A stretch of 64,000 nt of DNA from Euphorbia lathyris (GCF_963576675.1 NC_088916.1:7889001-7953000), one strand, 5' to 3'. Numbered from the stretch's first letter, positions 12,141 to 24,474 are shown. Translations and numbers: made by a program. The notes: generated by a model from the letters alone, not told the origin.

Positions 12141-12532
12141 GTAAGTAATTCGAAGTGTTACCGCGTCTTCAACACGACCTCTTGACTTTGTTAAATCAAG
12201 CGTAGTTGACGAGTTAAGATGAACTTCACTGATATTCTGTGCCATTGATAGCTGATTACCTCATTCTCCTCTCTACATCTTTCTGCAAATTAGGTCAGTT
12301 GAATTTCTATTCTATCCATTTCGATATATATTTTTTCAATTTCCGTTATAGATTGGAGATATTGCTTGAATGTGGAATCAGGATTGTTATGTTTGTTTGT
12401 GAAAGTAGCTGTACGATTTATTTTCATATGAATTCCTGTAAAAATCACATTTGCAAGGCAATTTATCTAATTCGAACCTTTTGATTTTGTTGAACAGAAT
12501 AGGGGATTATTTTTGTTTTCAGTTTTATTGCG

Positions 12533-15304
12533 ATGGATTCATATCCAATTGATTACACAGTTAGCAAAATAGTAACCCTTCTTGAGAAAGAACTGTCATT
12601 GTTAGGGGGAATTGAACATGAGCTTAATGAAATCAAGAATGAGTTAGTGAGCATGAGAGCTTTTTTAGATGACTCAGCGAGAAAAGGAACAGGATCGGAA
12701 GGAGAGAAAGCGTGGGTGGAAAATGTGAGAGACGTAGCCTATGATGTGGAAGACATTATTGATGAGATAAGTTACCATGTGAATAGGCCTAAATCAGAAT
12801 TCAAATTCATTCAGTTTCTGCATAAAACAATCCAAATCCCCATGTACATATGGGTAAGGCATTGTACTGCTAAAAAATTGGGTAGAATCAGTGACAGGAT
12901 CAAAGCAATTTCAGAGAGACGCATGCGCTATGATGTGAATTATCACGTTGAACGGACTAATTTAAGCGAAGAACGGAAATGGTTGAAGAACCACGCGGAG
13001 TCATCTTTGTTCATCAACGAGGATGAACTTGTGGGTATTGAAGACGAAAAGGAAACATTATTTCACTGGTTAACTGATGAAGTACCTCAACTGAAGGTCA
13101 TTTCTGTTGCTGGAATGGGTGGTTCAGGCAAGACATGTCTTGTTGCTCAGGTTTTCAACAGTCCGGCTGTGAAGCAACATTTTGATTGTTATGCTTGGAT
13201 TTCTGTATCCCAACACTATGTAGCTGAAGACTTGCTGAGAAGAATGATTATAGAATTCTGCCAAGTTATAAGAGAACTAATGCCTGTAAATCTAAGCAGC
13301 ATGAACTTCAGGCAGCTTGTGGAGTTGCTTGTGAACTTCTTAAAGCAGACGCGCTATGTAATTGTGCTGGATGATGTATGGAATATACATCTTTGGCATG
13401 AAATTAGATTTTGTCTTCCAGATAATGGTTGTGGAAGTAGAGTTCTGCTTACAACTAGAAAATAAGATATTGCTTTCTCTTCTTTTGGAGTCAAAAGCCA
13501 AGTTTACTTCATTCAACCTTTAAAGCAGGAGGAGTCATGGAATTTGTTTTGCCTGAAAGCTTTTCCTTACAATCCAACAATATTGTGCCCATTGGAACTG
13601 CAAACCTTTGCTAGAGACATGGTGGAGAAGTGTAAAGGCTTACCAATGGCAATTGTTGCATTGGGTGGCCTTATGGCATCGAAGAAGTCGGAAGCTGAGT
13701 GGAGAAAGGTTTGTAATAGTTTGAATTGGGAGCTAAGCAACAACCAAATGCTTGAAGTAGTGAAGAATGTCTTGTTACTTAGCTTTCATGATTTACCGAA
13801 CCAGCTTAAGCAGTGTTTCTTGTACTGCTCTATTTTCCCTGAAGGTTGTCTGATTCGAAGAAAGAGACTCATTAGACTGTGGATGGCAGAAGGGTTCGTG
13901 GAAGAGATAGAAGGGCTAACACCAGAAGAAGTAGCAGAGAGTTATATCACCGAACTAGGCCGTCGAAGCATGCTTGAAGTACTGCGCACCCAATCTGGCA
14001 AGGCAAAAGCATGTAAACTTCATGACCTCATGCGAGAACTTGCAATTTCAATCTCTGAACAACAAAGATTTTGTCAAGTATATAAAGGACATTTCTGCCA
14101 GGAAGTTGTAGGAGAGAGGAGAGCTCTTCGTCGACTGTCTATCCAAACTTGGGACGAGAAATTATCTCCATGGACAAGCATGTATCAGCTTCGATCGCTT
14201 TTTGTGTTCGTGACTGATTATCTCTCTTCGACATCCTCATGCTCCATTCCTTCAGGTTTTAGGCTTCTAAGAGTCTTAGATCTCGAATTTGTCCCGCTTA
14301 GGAGATTGCCTGAAGACATTGGTAATCTGTTTAATTTGAGGTACTTGAACTTGAAAGGGACACAAATAGAGGAGCTTCCGAAATCAATTGAGAAAATTTG
14401 CAATCTGCAGACTTTGAACCTTTATCAGACAAAAGTTACAGCACTTCCTCATGGGTTAGTGAAGCTACAAAAGTTGAGGTATTTGATAGCGAGCTATTAT
14501 AATCTCGACTCCGTTGATGATTTTAACTATGCGAGTGGTGCACGTGTTCCGCCAGGAGTACTAGGTAAATTGAAGGAATTACAAGTTCTTCATTTTGTTG
14601 AAGCAACTGGCAATATGAGCATACATCTGAAAAATTTGACCCAGCTCACATGCCTCGGAGTGTCGAACATAAAAACAACGGATGAAAGGACGTTATGTTC
14701 ATCGATAGAGAATATGCATCTCCTCTGTCATTTAACACTAAAAGCTTCCAAGGCGGGTGAGATCCTTCGCGTGGATGCACTATCATCGCCCCCAGCTCGC
14801 CTCCGGAGACTTAGTTTGATAGGGATGTTAGAGAGAATTCCTCATTGGTTTCATTCACTCCAAAACTTGACAGCTTTATATTTAAGTTGGTCAAGACTAA
14901 GTGAAGATCCCATTCCGCGCATTCAAAATATGCCGAAATTGAAAAGGCTTACCCTCACAAATGCTTATCTAGGGAAAAAGCTGAGCTTTATTTCAGGCTT
15001 TCCTGCACTCACAACTCTGATCTTCCGAAACTTTCCGCTGCTTGAAGAGCTTGAAATAGAAAAGGGAGTGATGCCAAGTCTACAGAACCTATGGCATAGC
15101 AAATGTATGTCATTAAAGATGGTTCCTCAGGGTATTGAATATCTCACAAATCTTCAGCAAGTGTATTTGCTAAACGTTTCGATTGAGCTGATTGATCGGA
15201 TACGCAACGAAGACGGGGCAGATCGTCCACGGATTAGGCATATCCCAAAGATCAGCCACTACTATCAAACACTGGCTGGATGGTCTTATGAAAGCTTATC
15301 CTGA
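12533..15304 (+). pseudogene. RPM1-like CC-NB-LRR (CNL) immune receptor with one in-frame stop
   Basis: One continuous frame of 924 codons runs from ATG to TGA, a normal RPM1-like length, interrupted only by TAA at 13463-13465. N-terminal coiled-coil: YDVEDIIDE (residues 70-78) is the EDVID motif. NB-ARC: P-loop GMGGSGKT (194-201), Walker B/kinase-2 VIVLDDVW (276-283), RNBS-B GSRVLLTTRK (301-310), then the stop. Beyond it come RNBS-C QEESWNLF, GLPM (about 369), RNBS-D CFLYCSIFPE (about 428-437) and LHD in place of MHD (about 496). Leucine-rich repeats follow to the C-terminus. CNLs are intracellular receptors that sense pathogen effectors and trigger hypersensitive cell death. As read, translation gives a 310-residue CC-NB fragment lacking ARC and LRR. 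No GT-AG intron would remove the stop. The intact frame on both sides suggests a recent null allele, a truncated signalling fragment, or a base-call error. Confidence 0.9.
13463..13465 (+). other. Premature TAA in the NLR frame
   Basis: The codon directly follows the RNBS-B motif (TTRK). The same frame continues for 613 sense codons, starting DIAFSSFGVKSQVYFIQPL, which is the expected RNBS-B to RNBS-C linker. A single substitution explains it; no indel is involved. Confidence 0.9.
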
Positions 15305-15410
15305 TCATTTCTCCATAAAAAGGTCATACTTTTTCCCCCTATATTTTTAATATCTAGTAGATATTCACGTATAGTAATATAGTCTATTGGTATAAGCTTT
15401 AAAATGATAT

Positions 15411-16218
15411 TTAAAGCCCATTTGGCTCCTGAAATATAACGTCAAAATCAATTAGTCCCTTATTCTATACAAATCAGCAATCAAGCCGTTCAATTTTCGC
15501 CAAATCAGCCCCCCACGCAAACTAAGTCAAAATCTTAAGCTCAACTAAGTTAAATGAGAGCGAGATTGTTTTAAAGTAAAAAAAAAAAAATATTGGAACC
15601 ATCGTTCATATGCAATCTGATCCATTCCTTCATCTTCCTCGTACTTGAAATGAGGTATCAATGGTGGAGAGAATGCAGATATACAGAAATAATGGAGGAT
15701 GGTCGTGTGTTTTCCGCCATTATTACTTGGGCAAGGACATCAAGAAATAGCTTCTATTGATGAATTATGTGTTGATAACATGAGAGACTCAAGTTCAGCA
15801 TAGAAATATCTCTTGTTATCAATATACGCAAGAAAATAAAGATGTTGTGTTGGCTAATCCACAGTTAAGAGTTATTCATTTGCGGATAGTGTGTATTTGT
15901 TTAAGCTTGTGGTAGTGAACCATAACATAATTAAAGACATTGATATAAAATAAGAAACGAAAAATTGGATAAACGAAAAAACACCACTATATTATCTTAA
16001 ATCTATTCATCATCAACCTGCAACAATAATTCATTTTCATAATGAAGTTTTCTTTAATATCTAAGCTTTTGGTGCAGGCATGGATTACGCTTATTTAATG
16101 AGTTGAGCTTCAAATTTTGACCCAGTTGGTGTAACATGTTGATTTGATGAAAATTGAATTGATTTTTGTAGAATCTTATCGCTGTAGTTCAGGAGCCAAA
16201 TGAGTTTTATGCCTTTAA
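15411..16218. mobile_element. Inverted-repeat element downstream of the NLR
   Basis: The arm TTTAAAGCCCATTTGGCTCC (from about 15410) is mirrored by GGAGCCAAATGAG..CTTTAA (to 16218). Spacing is about 0.8 kb. The interior has no supported coding, and the target duplication was not resolved. Confidence 0.5.
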
Positions 16219-17448
16219 CTCTGATATGCAATGTCATATATGTTCTACAAACTCAATTTTGTATGGTACAATATTTCTATCTGATTGAGCTTTCTTTTTA
16301 GTTCCTTAGAACTGATGTTATTGAAGTTAGGGATGCTTTTAATAGATGGAGCAAGTGCAGCCTATCGCAAACAAGTAATATAGTAATAAATGCGACATTG
16401 TTTGACAAATTCAAATAATCCCCGGTTTTCTTATCACACCTCATGTTACTTCTTCAAATGGATTCGCAGTTTTATTCACTATAGTAATAACTGTTCGTGA
16501 TTCTTTTATGTCCAATTGTTGATAATCTGTGTTACCAACTGAGGTAAAATCCATAGATTAATACCAACAATATACATTGTAAATTTGTAATGAGTGTCAT
16601 TTATTTCTTGAGGGGTAAGTTGCACGAAGTTTGAGGTTGATTTAAAAAAGATCAATGAATTTCATTTTATTTTAATGAAGTTACTGAATTTTCATTTTTA
16701 TTTCAATAAAGTCATTCCAACCATTTCAAATATAAAATATTTAGAAAAGTAGCGTGACAACCACGTTATAAAAAACTTACTTTTACGAATAACATTACAG
16801 TCACGTGGCAACTATGTGTAAACCACATGACAACAACAAAATTAAGTAAAAATTATATATATATTTTTTTTACTTTTAGGTGACAACTTCAAGCATTTCA
16901 ATTAATTAAAAAAAATATAATTTTTTTTATTATTTTATATTATTATATTCTTTTTTAGGATGAGGGCTAAATTTGGCTCTAACATTTTCGGTGAAGTGCG
17001 GATTTAGTTGTAACGTATAAAATAGTCCAAATTCAACTCTAACGTTTCCTAGCAAGATTAATTTTAGCCGTATCTTACCAAAAATTGAGAAAAACCGATT
17101 TGATTGTTATCTAACGGTAACTAGGACCTTTCAAATATCAATTATGTCTAAGATATTTAATGTGTTACTAATATAGTTACAAAAAAGAAAAAACATATTA
17201 AAATACTAACAACTAAGTGTGCTACATTTAATCATAAAAAAATTGTCAACGCGTTTAAAATGTTTACGGCAACAGTTAGAAATAACCAACAAAAAATGTA
17301 TAGTTTATTGACAAATTTGTTTGGAATGTTTGATGCGACAGTTAAATAACAGGCAAAATGGTTTTACATATTTTTGGTAATATAGGGCTAAAATTAATCT
17401 TTATCCTATTTTATTTATAATAATTTGTTTATTAACAAATAAAAAAAA
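16219..17448. other. AT-rich intergenic, no gene seen
   Basis: Only short frames occur. Around 16965-17400 two partly complementary segments (the 'ggctaaatttggctctaac' type and 'agggctaaaattaat') suggest a decayed inverted-repeat element, but the arms are too diverged to call. Confidence 0.35.
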
Positions 17449-18812
17449 AGGAAAATTACAAAATTGGGTCAAATGGAAGACCCATTTACAAATAAAAAAA
17501 AAGGAAAATTATAAAATTGGGTCAAAATTTGTTTACTCAACCTACTACATATCTAAACTATATTTGTGTGACTTTTCCAAAATACCCTTAACCTTTCATC
17601 TTCTCTCTTCCCCCTTTTTCTTCCTACGCGACCGGTTGCTCTTCCCTAGATGATTCCCAGACCTTTTATCTTCCTCTCTTCCTTTATATTTCGCGAAATC
17701 TGCACAATTTCTCTACACCACCATGTCTTTCTCTTCTTCCTCTCTTCATCTCTTGATATTTCATGTTCATATTCCTAGAAAATGAAGTCATGGTTCTTCA
17801 TCTTCATGTTTCTGCTCGTCTCTTGGTTTCTTTCTTCTTGTGCGGATCGAAGAAATCGTTATTCTATGTTATTTTTATCGTTTTTCCCAGTTTATCATAT
17901 GGTTATTGACGATTTTGATGCTGAAAGGTAGGAAAAATTTAAGTATAAACTGTTCTCTCTTCGTTTTTTTTCTTCTGAAAATCACTTCGCATAATATGGT
18001 TTCGCGAAGGTGTACGAGGAGAAAGAGCTTGAAACGTGATGATTTGACTTCGCGAAAACGGATTACGCGAAGTCTGCGAAGCGAAAAGTTCATAATTTTT
18101 CCCTCGCAGACTTCGCGTAATCCGTTTTTGCGAAGTCAAATCGTTACGTTTTTCTTTGCAGACTTCGCGAAATCACCGTTTCGCGAAGTAAAATCATCAT
18201 CTTCCTTGCACATTTATATTAACATACTTCGCGAATCTTCTTTTCGTGAAGCCAAATCGTCATTTTTCTGCTTAACACGATTAAATTTTTCTGAAGGTGG
18301 TTGAATATATAACATCTCTTTTAGGAAGGCGGTGTACTAGGATGCAGAGGAGATGCCTTTCCTTCTGATACAAGGAGATATTCCCATCAAGGTTGGTCAC
18401 ATTGACTTTGAAATGATTTGTTAGGAGTTTATTGTTGTAAATTTTGATAATGTTATTATTTTTAATGTTGTTATTGTGGCAATCTTGTTGTAAATTTTGA
18501 TAATGTTATGATTTTAACGTTAGAATCTCTTGTTGTTGTAAAACACGTATAGACTTTGCATATTGGAAAATTTACGAATTAAAATCATCTACTAAACCGA
18601 ACATTATCTTCACAGGTTTCAAATATTACGAAATTTGTGAAGTCAGACGGGAGGAAGAAAGACGAAAAGCTAAAGTTTTATAAATGTTATATATATATTA
18701 AGGATATTTTAAGAAATTGATACAAATATAATCTAGATATGTAATAAATTAATAAATGGGTTAAATATGTAAATCATCTCCCGTTTGATCCAATTTTATA
18801 ATTTTCCCCAAA
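17449..18812. mobile_element. Long-TIR element with clustered TTCGCGAA palindromes
   Basis: The left arm GGAAAATTATAAAATTGGGT (about 17502) is mirrored by CCAATTTTATAATTTTCC at about 18790-18810. Similarity continues for about 100 bp (ACATATCTAAACTATATTTG on the left, its near complement on the right). A 58-bp stretch at the left end is tandemly doubled (17449-17501 and the following bases). Between 17690 and 18250 there are about ten copies of CTTCGCGAA or one-base variants in both orientations. The open frames in both strands at 17840-18304 are by-products of this repeat. Arm length suggests a Mutator-like origin; no 9-bp duplication was found. Confidence 0.5.
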
Positions 18813-19301
18813 CATTTTTGTTCTAACTTGATACTATACTAATCTTACAAAGACAATGGAAAAGACAAAGGAAAGAAATAAGTTAGTGATATAGTAATGG
18901 ATTATACTCCAAAAGTGGAATCCGAATTGACCAATGCAAGCAAATGTGGGAGCATCCTAAAAATATAAGACTCCATTAAGTGGATAACAGGTGTTATACA
19001 TGTGTTCCATTTTAAGTGAACCAAAATCTCTTGTGAATGAATTATTGGTATGCTTTCACTCATCAGCAATCTCTATATATCTGCCACGTTTTCATCTACA
19101 TGCAGACACCTCCTGCTTCCAACATTCCTCCTTTATTGCCACCTGTCGAATCTTACTACTTTTGCCTATTCTTTATTCATGTTTTGTTTAGTGGTATGTC
19201 TATATATACTCCATCAGATTTACATATATTTTACTAAAACTAAACTACCATATCTCCTATCCTATAGTGATTTTGAGAATATTGTGTTGAGTTGCTTTAT
19301 T

Positions 19302-20914
19302 ATGGATAAGTGGTCTCCTCAAGATGCTATGAATGCTTATTTGCATACGCTTCACCTGGTATGTATTCTAATATTTCTTCATTTTTTTTGGATATTGTTT
19401 GTTGAAAATTGATGCTTTGATTTTATGTTTTTTGAAAATAAGTTGAATCTCTAATATTGTGAACAATAATAATAATAATAAAAGCTATTTGGATTTGTGT
19501 ATAAATTTTTGGATTAAATAGTTCATTAACATAGTATTAAAACTCATTAAATCAACTGAGATTAGAATTAAATCCTCATAATTCTATTTTTTTAAATAGA
19601 ATTTCAATAAAATTCTAATATATTAGATCAAATAGTTGATTTGGATAGTATTATAACTCTTTAGATGAAGTGGTAAGAGAAATAAAACAAAAAAATTATA
19701 TCTATTAATGAAATTTTAATATATATATATTAAATAATTCATTGAGATTTTATACAAATCAAATGATATTAAAATTAAATTCTAATAATTCTATTTTTTT
19801 AAATAAAATTCCAATATATTAGATCAAATAGTTAATTGAGATAGTATTATCACTTTTTAGATAAAGTGATAGGAGAAATAGAACATATAATTCTATTTAT
19901 TAATGAAATATATGTATATATTAAATAATTCATTGAGATAGTATAAAACTTGTTCTAAGTGATAGTTTCAGAATTAAAATTCTGATAATTCTATTTATTA
20001 ATGAATTTTAATAAATCTCACACTTCATAGATCAAGTGTAAAATTCTAAACAGATTGTGTTGTAAATTATTTATTACTCATAAATTTATACGTTCCATTA
20101 TTGCTTTTTTACTTTATATATTAAATTTTTAAGTTTATACATCGTTTGATTAAAATTAGAAGCTCAATATATAAAATAAACATATAAGCTATAAAAATAA
20201 ATAAGAGTAATTTAAAGACTATATTTAAAATAGTCCAAGGTTGAGAACTCTAAAAAAATATATAGTTTAATTTTTTTAATAAATTTTTATTTTCATTTAT
20301 CTCAGATCTAATCATTGGTTCTTTTTTTCCAGTGCCAAAGCAATGAATATGGAAACACAACAAGCATAGAACCAAAATGCATGGAATTCATATCAGCATT
20401 AGCAGCAGGAAAAAGAGCAAAAATAATGGTAGAAATAACAACAGAAGGAATAACACCATTAACAATAGCTCTAGCAGTAGCAGCAAAACACACAGGAGGC
20501 AAACTTATCTGCATAATTTCACCTCACCAGCAAAATTTCAAAACAACAAGTTCCCAAAATCTACACAATCTTCAACATCTTCAAGATGTGATTGAATTTG
20601 TTCATGGAAATCCTCTCCAATTAGTGAAGGAATTGAAGAAGGTGGATCTTCTTGTGATTGATGGAAGGTTGGAGGATCAGATAAAGTTGATTAAGGTTGT
20701 TGATTTTAATGAAAATGGGTGTGATATTGTAGGGCATAATATGCATTATAGGAGGAATTGTTTGATTTCATTTGGGGAGGTTTTGAGTGGGAAGAAAGGA
20801 GTTGAGTATAAGACTATGGCTATTGGAGATGGGATTGAATTGACTAGAATTGGGTGTATGAGTAAGGTTACTAGGAGGTATAGGAGGTTTCATGTTACTT
20901 TTGAGAATTATTGA
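19302..20914 (+). CDS. DUF1442 family protein (methyltransferase-fold, role unknown), two exons
   Basis: Exon 1 (19302-19358, 19 codons) reads MDKWSPQDAMNAYLHTLHL. It ends at a consensus donor CTG|GTATGT. Exon 2 (20333-20914) follows a pyrimidine-rich acceptor (TTTTTTTCCAG) in the same phase, giving a 212-residue protein, close to the usual size for plant DUF1442 proteins. Family features visible: the W-S-P-x-x-A-x-x-A-Y start, a CMEFISALAAGKRAKIMVE strand, then TIALAVAAKHTGGKLICII, which looks like the first strands of a Rossmann-type SAM-binding fold, and VDLLVIDGRLEDQIKLI later. No signal peptide or membrane segment is seen, so a soluble protein is expected. The biochemical function of the family is not established. 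The first half of exon 2 uses A/C-rich codons and the second half G/T-rich ones. A broken paralogue lies 5 kb downstream. Confidence 0.85.
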
Positions 20915-20944
20915 CCTGAAAATAATTTTTAATTTGATTTGGGT

Positions 20945-21640
20945 TCCAATTATAGTTTGGGGGAAGGGCTCTGGGGGTGTGATTGTGGAGGTGGATTCGC
21001 GGGTAGTCTTTGATAGGGCTCTGGGCGTGTTGATAGTTTGGCGCGGATGGTCTTTGAAAGGGCTCTAGTTGTGTGGTCGTAGAGCTGAATTCTCGGGTTG
21101 TCCTTGGTTTCATGGCGATCGTGGAGTTGGATTCGTGGGTTGTCCTTGAAAGAGCTCAGGGTGTGTGGTCATGGAGCTGGATTCTCAAGTTGTGCTTGAA
21201 AGATATGGATGGAGCTGAATTCTCGGGTAGTTGTCCTTGGTTTTATGGTGATCGTGGAGTTGGATTCGCGGCTTGTCCTTGAAAGGGCCGTGGGTGTGGT
21301 GGCCATGGAGCCTGATCCTTGGGTTGTTGGGTTGTGCTCGAAAGATATGGGTGGAGCTGAATTCTTGGGTAGTTGTCCTTGGTTTTATGGTGATCGTGGA
21401 GTTGGATTCACGGCTTGTCCTTGAAAGGGCTATGGTGTGTGGTCGTGGAGCCCGATGTTGGGTTGTGCTCAAAAGATGTGGGTGGAGCTGGATTCCTAGG
21501 TGGTTGTCTTTGGTTTTTGTGTGGTCGTGGAGCTGGATTCGGAGGCTGTCCTTGAAATATATGCGTGGTGGATCCGCGGATTATCTTTGAAAGGGCTATG
21601 GGGTGTGTCGTGGAGCTCGATTCTCAAATTGAGCACGAAA
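20945..21640. repeat. G/T-rich minisatellite after DUF1442 copy 1
   Basis: Degenerate tandem units contain GTGGAGCTGGATTC, TTGTCCTTGAAAG and GGGTGTGTGGTC. Unit length varies more than in the copy at 25660-26455. The units lack stops in several frames, which creates spurious long frames on both strands. Confidence 0.8.
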
Positions 21641-22357
21641 ACAAATTGCCCTTTTCTAGTTAGCAAGTGGGATTCCGCTCGGGTTATTCTCAATTTTATA
21701 GTTAGCAAGTTGGATGCTGAATATCTTTTTGCTTGGTTTATTGAAATTTGTTCACGTTCACGTTTACGAGTTGGGATATCAAGTTTGTTCACTTTTATAT
21801 ATGGTAAAAGATAATCGTGCTACTGATGGGTAAGTGTTGCCGAAACTATTTTTTAGTCGAGAGTGGTGTATAGTTGTAGGTTTCTAAAATATTTTGTTGT
21901 TTTATAAGATCGTTGTGGGGGTCTTGTTATATCGGAGTTGTGTGGATTTAGTTTCGTTCTTCTTTTTCTACTTCTTTTTCTACTTAGGGTTTTTAGCCTT
22001 CCTCCCCAAGTAACCAAAAAAAGTATGACTATGATTAGGGTTTTTTTCGGAATGCAAAGTGCAACCAAATCATGTACATGTAATGATTTCTGAAATAAAG
22101 TATTATTGCGTTGTGTTGAAATAGAGTTTTGTTTGTTGAATGATTCCAATTTATTTAATTTACAATATTTGATTCTTTGAGATCGGGTTACTGGAAAAGG
22201 ATGAACCTATATGATTCCAATTCCAATTTATATTTTTTTATTATTTATTAAGTAATTAAAATCTTGAAGGACTTGTATATAGTTCTGTTTAATTAAAGAT
22301 GATCACTTTTCCTTCTCGTATATGTGCACGAAAAATCATAAAAAATATCTACTGACT
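21641..22357. other. Tail of duplication copy 1 and AT-rich spacer
   Basis: This stretch contains the single-copy counterpart (about 21725-21800) of the 91-bp unit that is doubled at 27038-27219, then AT-rich sequence shared with copy 2 up to about 22200. No gene is supported. Confidence 0.5.
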
Positions 22358-22578
22358 GTTATGTTTACAATTAGGAGTAATTTTACTTTTAACATTTAAA
22401 ACGGTGCAATTTTACTTTTTGTAGCTAAAAGAAAATTTATTCTTAAATGAAAATTTATTCTTAATATTAATAAATTGGATTAATTTGTAATATTATTATA
22501 AAATTGTACCAACTGTATATCAGTTGGTTTTAAAAAAATAAACAATATATATTATGTTTTCTGTGATTTATGTTGGAT

Positions 22579-23168
22579 CAGTGGTGGAACCAGGACCCCG
22601 GATGATCCGGGGTTCAAATATATCAGTAAAAAAAATTCAAAACGTCAAAATAAAAAATCAAAAATAACTGTACGGTTGACGGTAAAAAAATTTTTAGCCT
22701 CCAACGCATTAAAACTGTAAAAATATTATCTTTTTTTTAGAAACTAGCACTTTACTTTTTTTAATGATAAAGACATAATAAAAATAAATATTAAATATGT
22801 TTATTTTTTTTAATGATAAAGACATATTAAAAATGAATTCAAAAATGTTATCAAAATAAACATAAAGAGTCTATTTAAATTAATTAATAATAGTAACATG
22901 TTTTTATAATTACTGAAAAATAAAATTAAAATAATTAAAAACTTTTTAAAAAAAAACGAGGTTGAAGGGAGTTGAATATAAGACCTCTCAAAAAGAAATA
23001 AGCAACCTTAACCATCTCATCTACCTTTAAACATTGAAATAATACTACATAGAGTCAATATAGTTCTCTCCAAAATATTACTAGACAACATTACTAAAAA
23101 AAAATTTTCTTAATTTTCCGACCGCCTGTCGGGGCTCAAGCCCCCTAACCTCCCTGGTTCCGCCCCTG
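22579..23168. mobile_element. hAT-like element with perfect 8-bp target duplication
   Basis: The ends are CAGTGGTGGAACCAGG and CCTGGTTCCGCCCCTG. TGTTGGAT flanks both sides exactly (22571-22578 and 23169-23176). The 590-bp interior is AT-rich and non-coding. Confidence 0.85.
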
Positions 23169-23436
23169 TGTTGGATTAATTTTAGATTATCATATTTTCT
23201 GTGATTTAATAATAAAATTAGAAATTAATATATATAAATTTGATAAGATATTTGAAATTTTTTTATTCGACTCGTACAAAATAATATATTTCTTATTTTA
23301 TATTTTTTAAATTTTTTTATGTTATTGTATAACTGTGATATGTTATTAATGTGTGATAAAATGATGCAAATGCAAAGTCTAGATGACGAGCTTCGTGATC
23401 AAGAAAACAGTTTGAATAATTTTTTAAATTGACTCA

Positions 23437-23712
23437 GGGGGTGTTTGTTTACCTACTTTTCACCTCCTGTTTGCCTTTTCATTTTAAAAGGTAGAATTTT
23501 AGGTGTTTGGTTAGGCTCTTTCTGTTTGCCTTTTCCAGGTGAAAAACATCATTAAGTGTTTGGTTAATGACATCCTGTTTGCCTTTTACACCTGAAAAGC
23601 AGCCTTTTATAAAAGCAGAGAATCTCTGTTTTTTTGGAAAAACAGCTTTTTCCAACAGCAAATAGCAAACAGCACACCGTAACAGCAAACAGTAGGTAAA
23701 ACAAACGGGCCC
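23437..23712. mobile_element. Small MITE flanked by TCA
   Basis: The ends GGGGGTGTTTGTTTACCTAC and GTAGGTAAAACAAACGGGCCC form a TIR, and TCA lies on both sides (23434-23436 and 23713-23715). Three-base duplication with GGGCCCGTTTG-type ends suits a Harbinger-like MITE; an hAT with shifted ends is the alternative. Confidence 0.6.
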
Positions 23713-24474
23713 TCAATTTTTCAACGTTAAGAATAAATTGTACTGTTTTAGATGTTAAGAGTAAAATTGCTTCTCATTGTAAACGTTATGATTATTTTTA
23801 CATTTTATCTTTTAAAAATAAAAGTATAGTGAAAATTCATGCGTTGGTCGAATATTGAATAAAATGATCCTAGTTAGACATAATATATGATTAGAATTAA
23901 CAGAACTAATTTTCATTTTCAAAAAAAAAAAAGAACTAATTTTCGGTCCTTGGAATAAGGAAGTTCTGGTATATATAAAAAGGTCTAGATTAATACATGA
24001 TTAGAATTAAGAGAAGTAAGGATATGTCGTTCATCAAAGATTGTATCAAGGGTCCTGGTTAGATATAATATTTCTATTTTTTTTTTTTTGTCAAAGTTAT
24101 TAAGCCAATAATAAAGGAGTGATATAATCCATAACACTCCAAAAATGGAATCCCAATTGACCATATAAAGCAATGCATGTAATTGGGAGACTATCCTAAA
24201 AAAAGAGAGTCCATTAAGTGGATAACATGTGTGGATGATGTAAATTTGTTAAGACACGAGTATGAGATAATTGTTTACATGTGTTTCATCAGCAGTCTCT
24301 GTTGTTCATCTGCCACGTTTTCATTAACATGCAGTGCAAACAAACACCTCCTGCTTCCAACATTCCTCCTTTATTGCCACCTGTCCAATCTCATTACTTT
24401 AGTTTATTATCGGTTTAGTGTTTTGTTGTATTTTATAAATCTACATATATTCCATCAGTTTACATAACTTTACT

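Larger units (their letters stand above)
18887..22200 (+). repeat. Segmental duplication, copy 1
   Basis: From the segment containing CTCCATTAAGTGGATAACA (about 18970) to GAGATCGGGTTACTGGAAAAGG (about 22180), this block matches 24116-27600 in the same orientation and order: upstream region, two-exon DUF1442 gene, G/T-rich minisatellite and AT-rich tail. About 1.9 kb of nested elements separates the copies. Introns and flanks have many indels, while most of exon 2 is nearly identical. Confidence 0.85.
22358..23790. mobile_element. Inverted-repeat element invaded by two other elements
   Basis: The outer arms (GTTATGTTTACAATTAGGAG at about 22358 and its near complement ending about 23790) belong to the same family as 952-1431. 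Removing the hAT-like insertion (22579-23168) and the 276-bp MITE (23437-23712) leaves roughly 550 bp, about the size of the related copy. There is no coding. Confidence 0.6.

Noticed and set aside
12239..12484. 81-codon frame before the NLR start
   Set aside because: Probably leader or intron DNA of the NLR; no homology and AT-rich composition.
17840..18304. 154-codon open frame in the TTCGCGAA cluster
   Set aside because: Opposite-strand frames are open across the same repeats, and there is no domain.
21073..21814. Overlapping long open frames on both strands in the first G/T-rich minisatellite
   Set aside because: They are products of stop-free tandem units; the translations are repeats such as MGGAEF or VVFGFCVV with no conserved fold.
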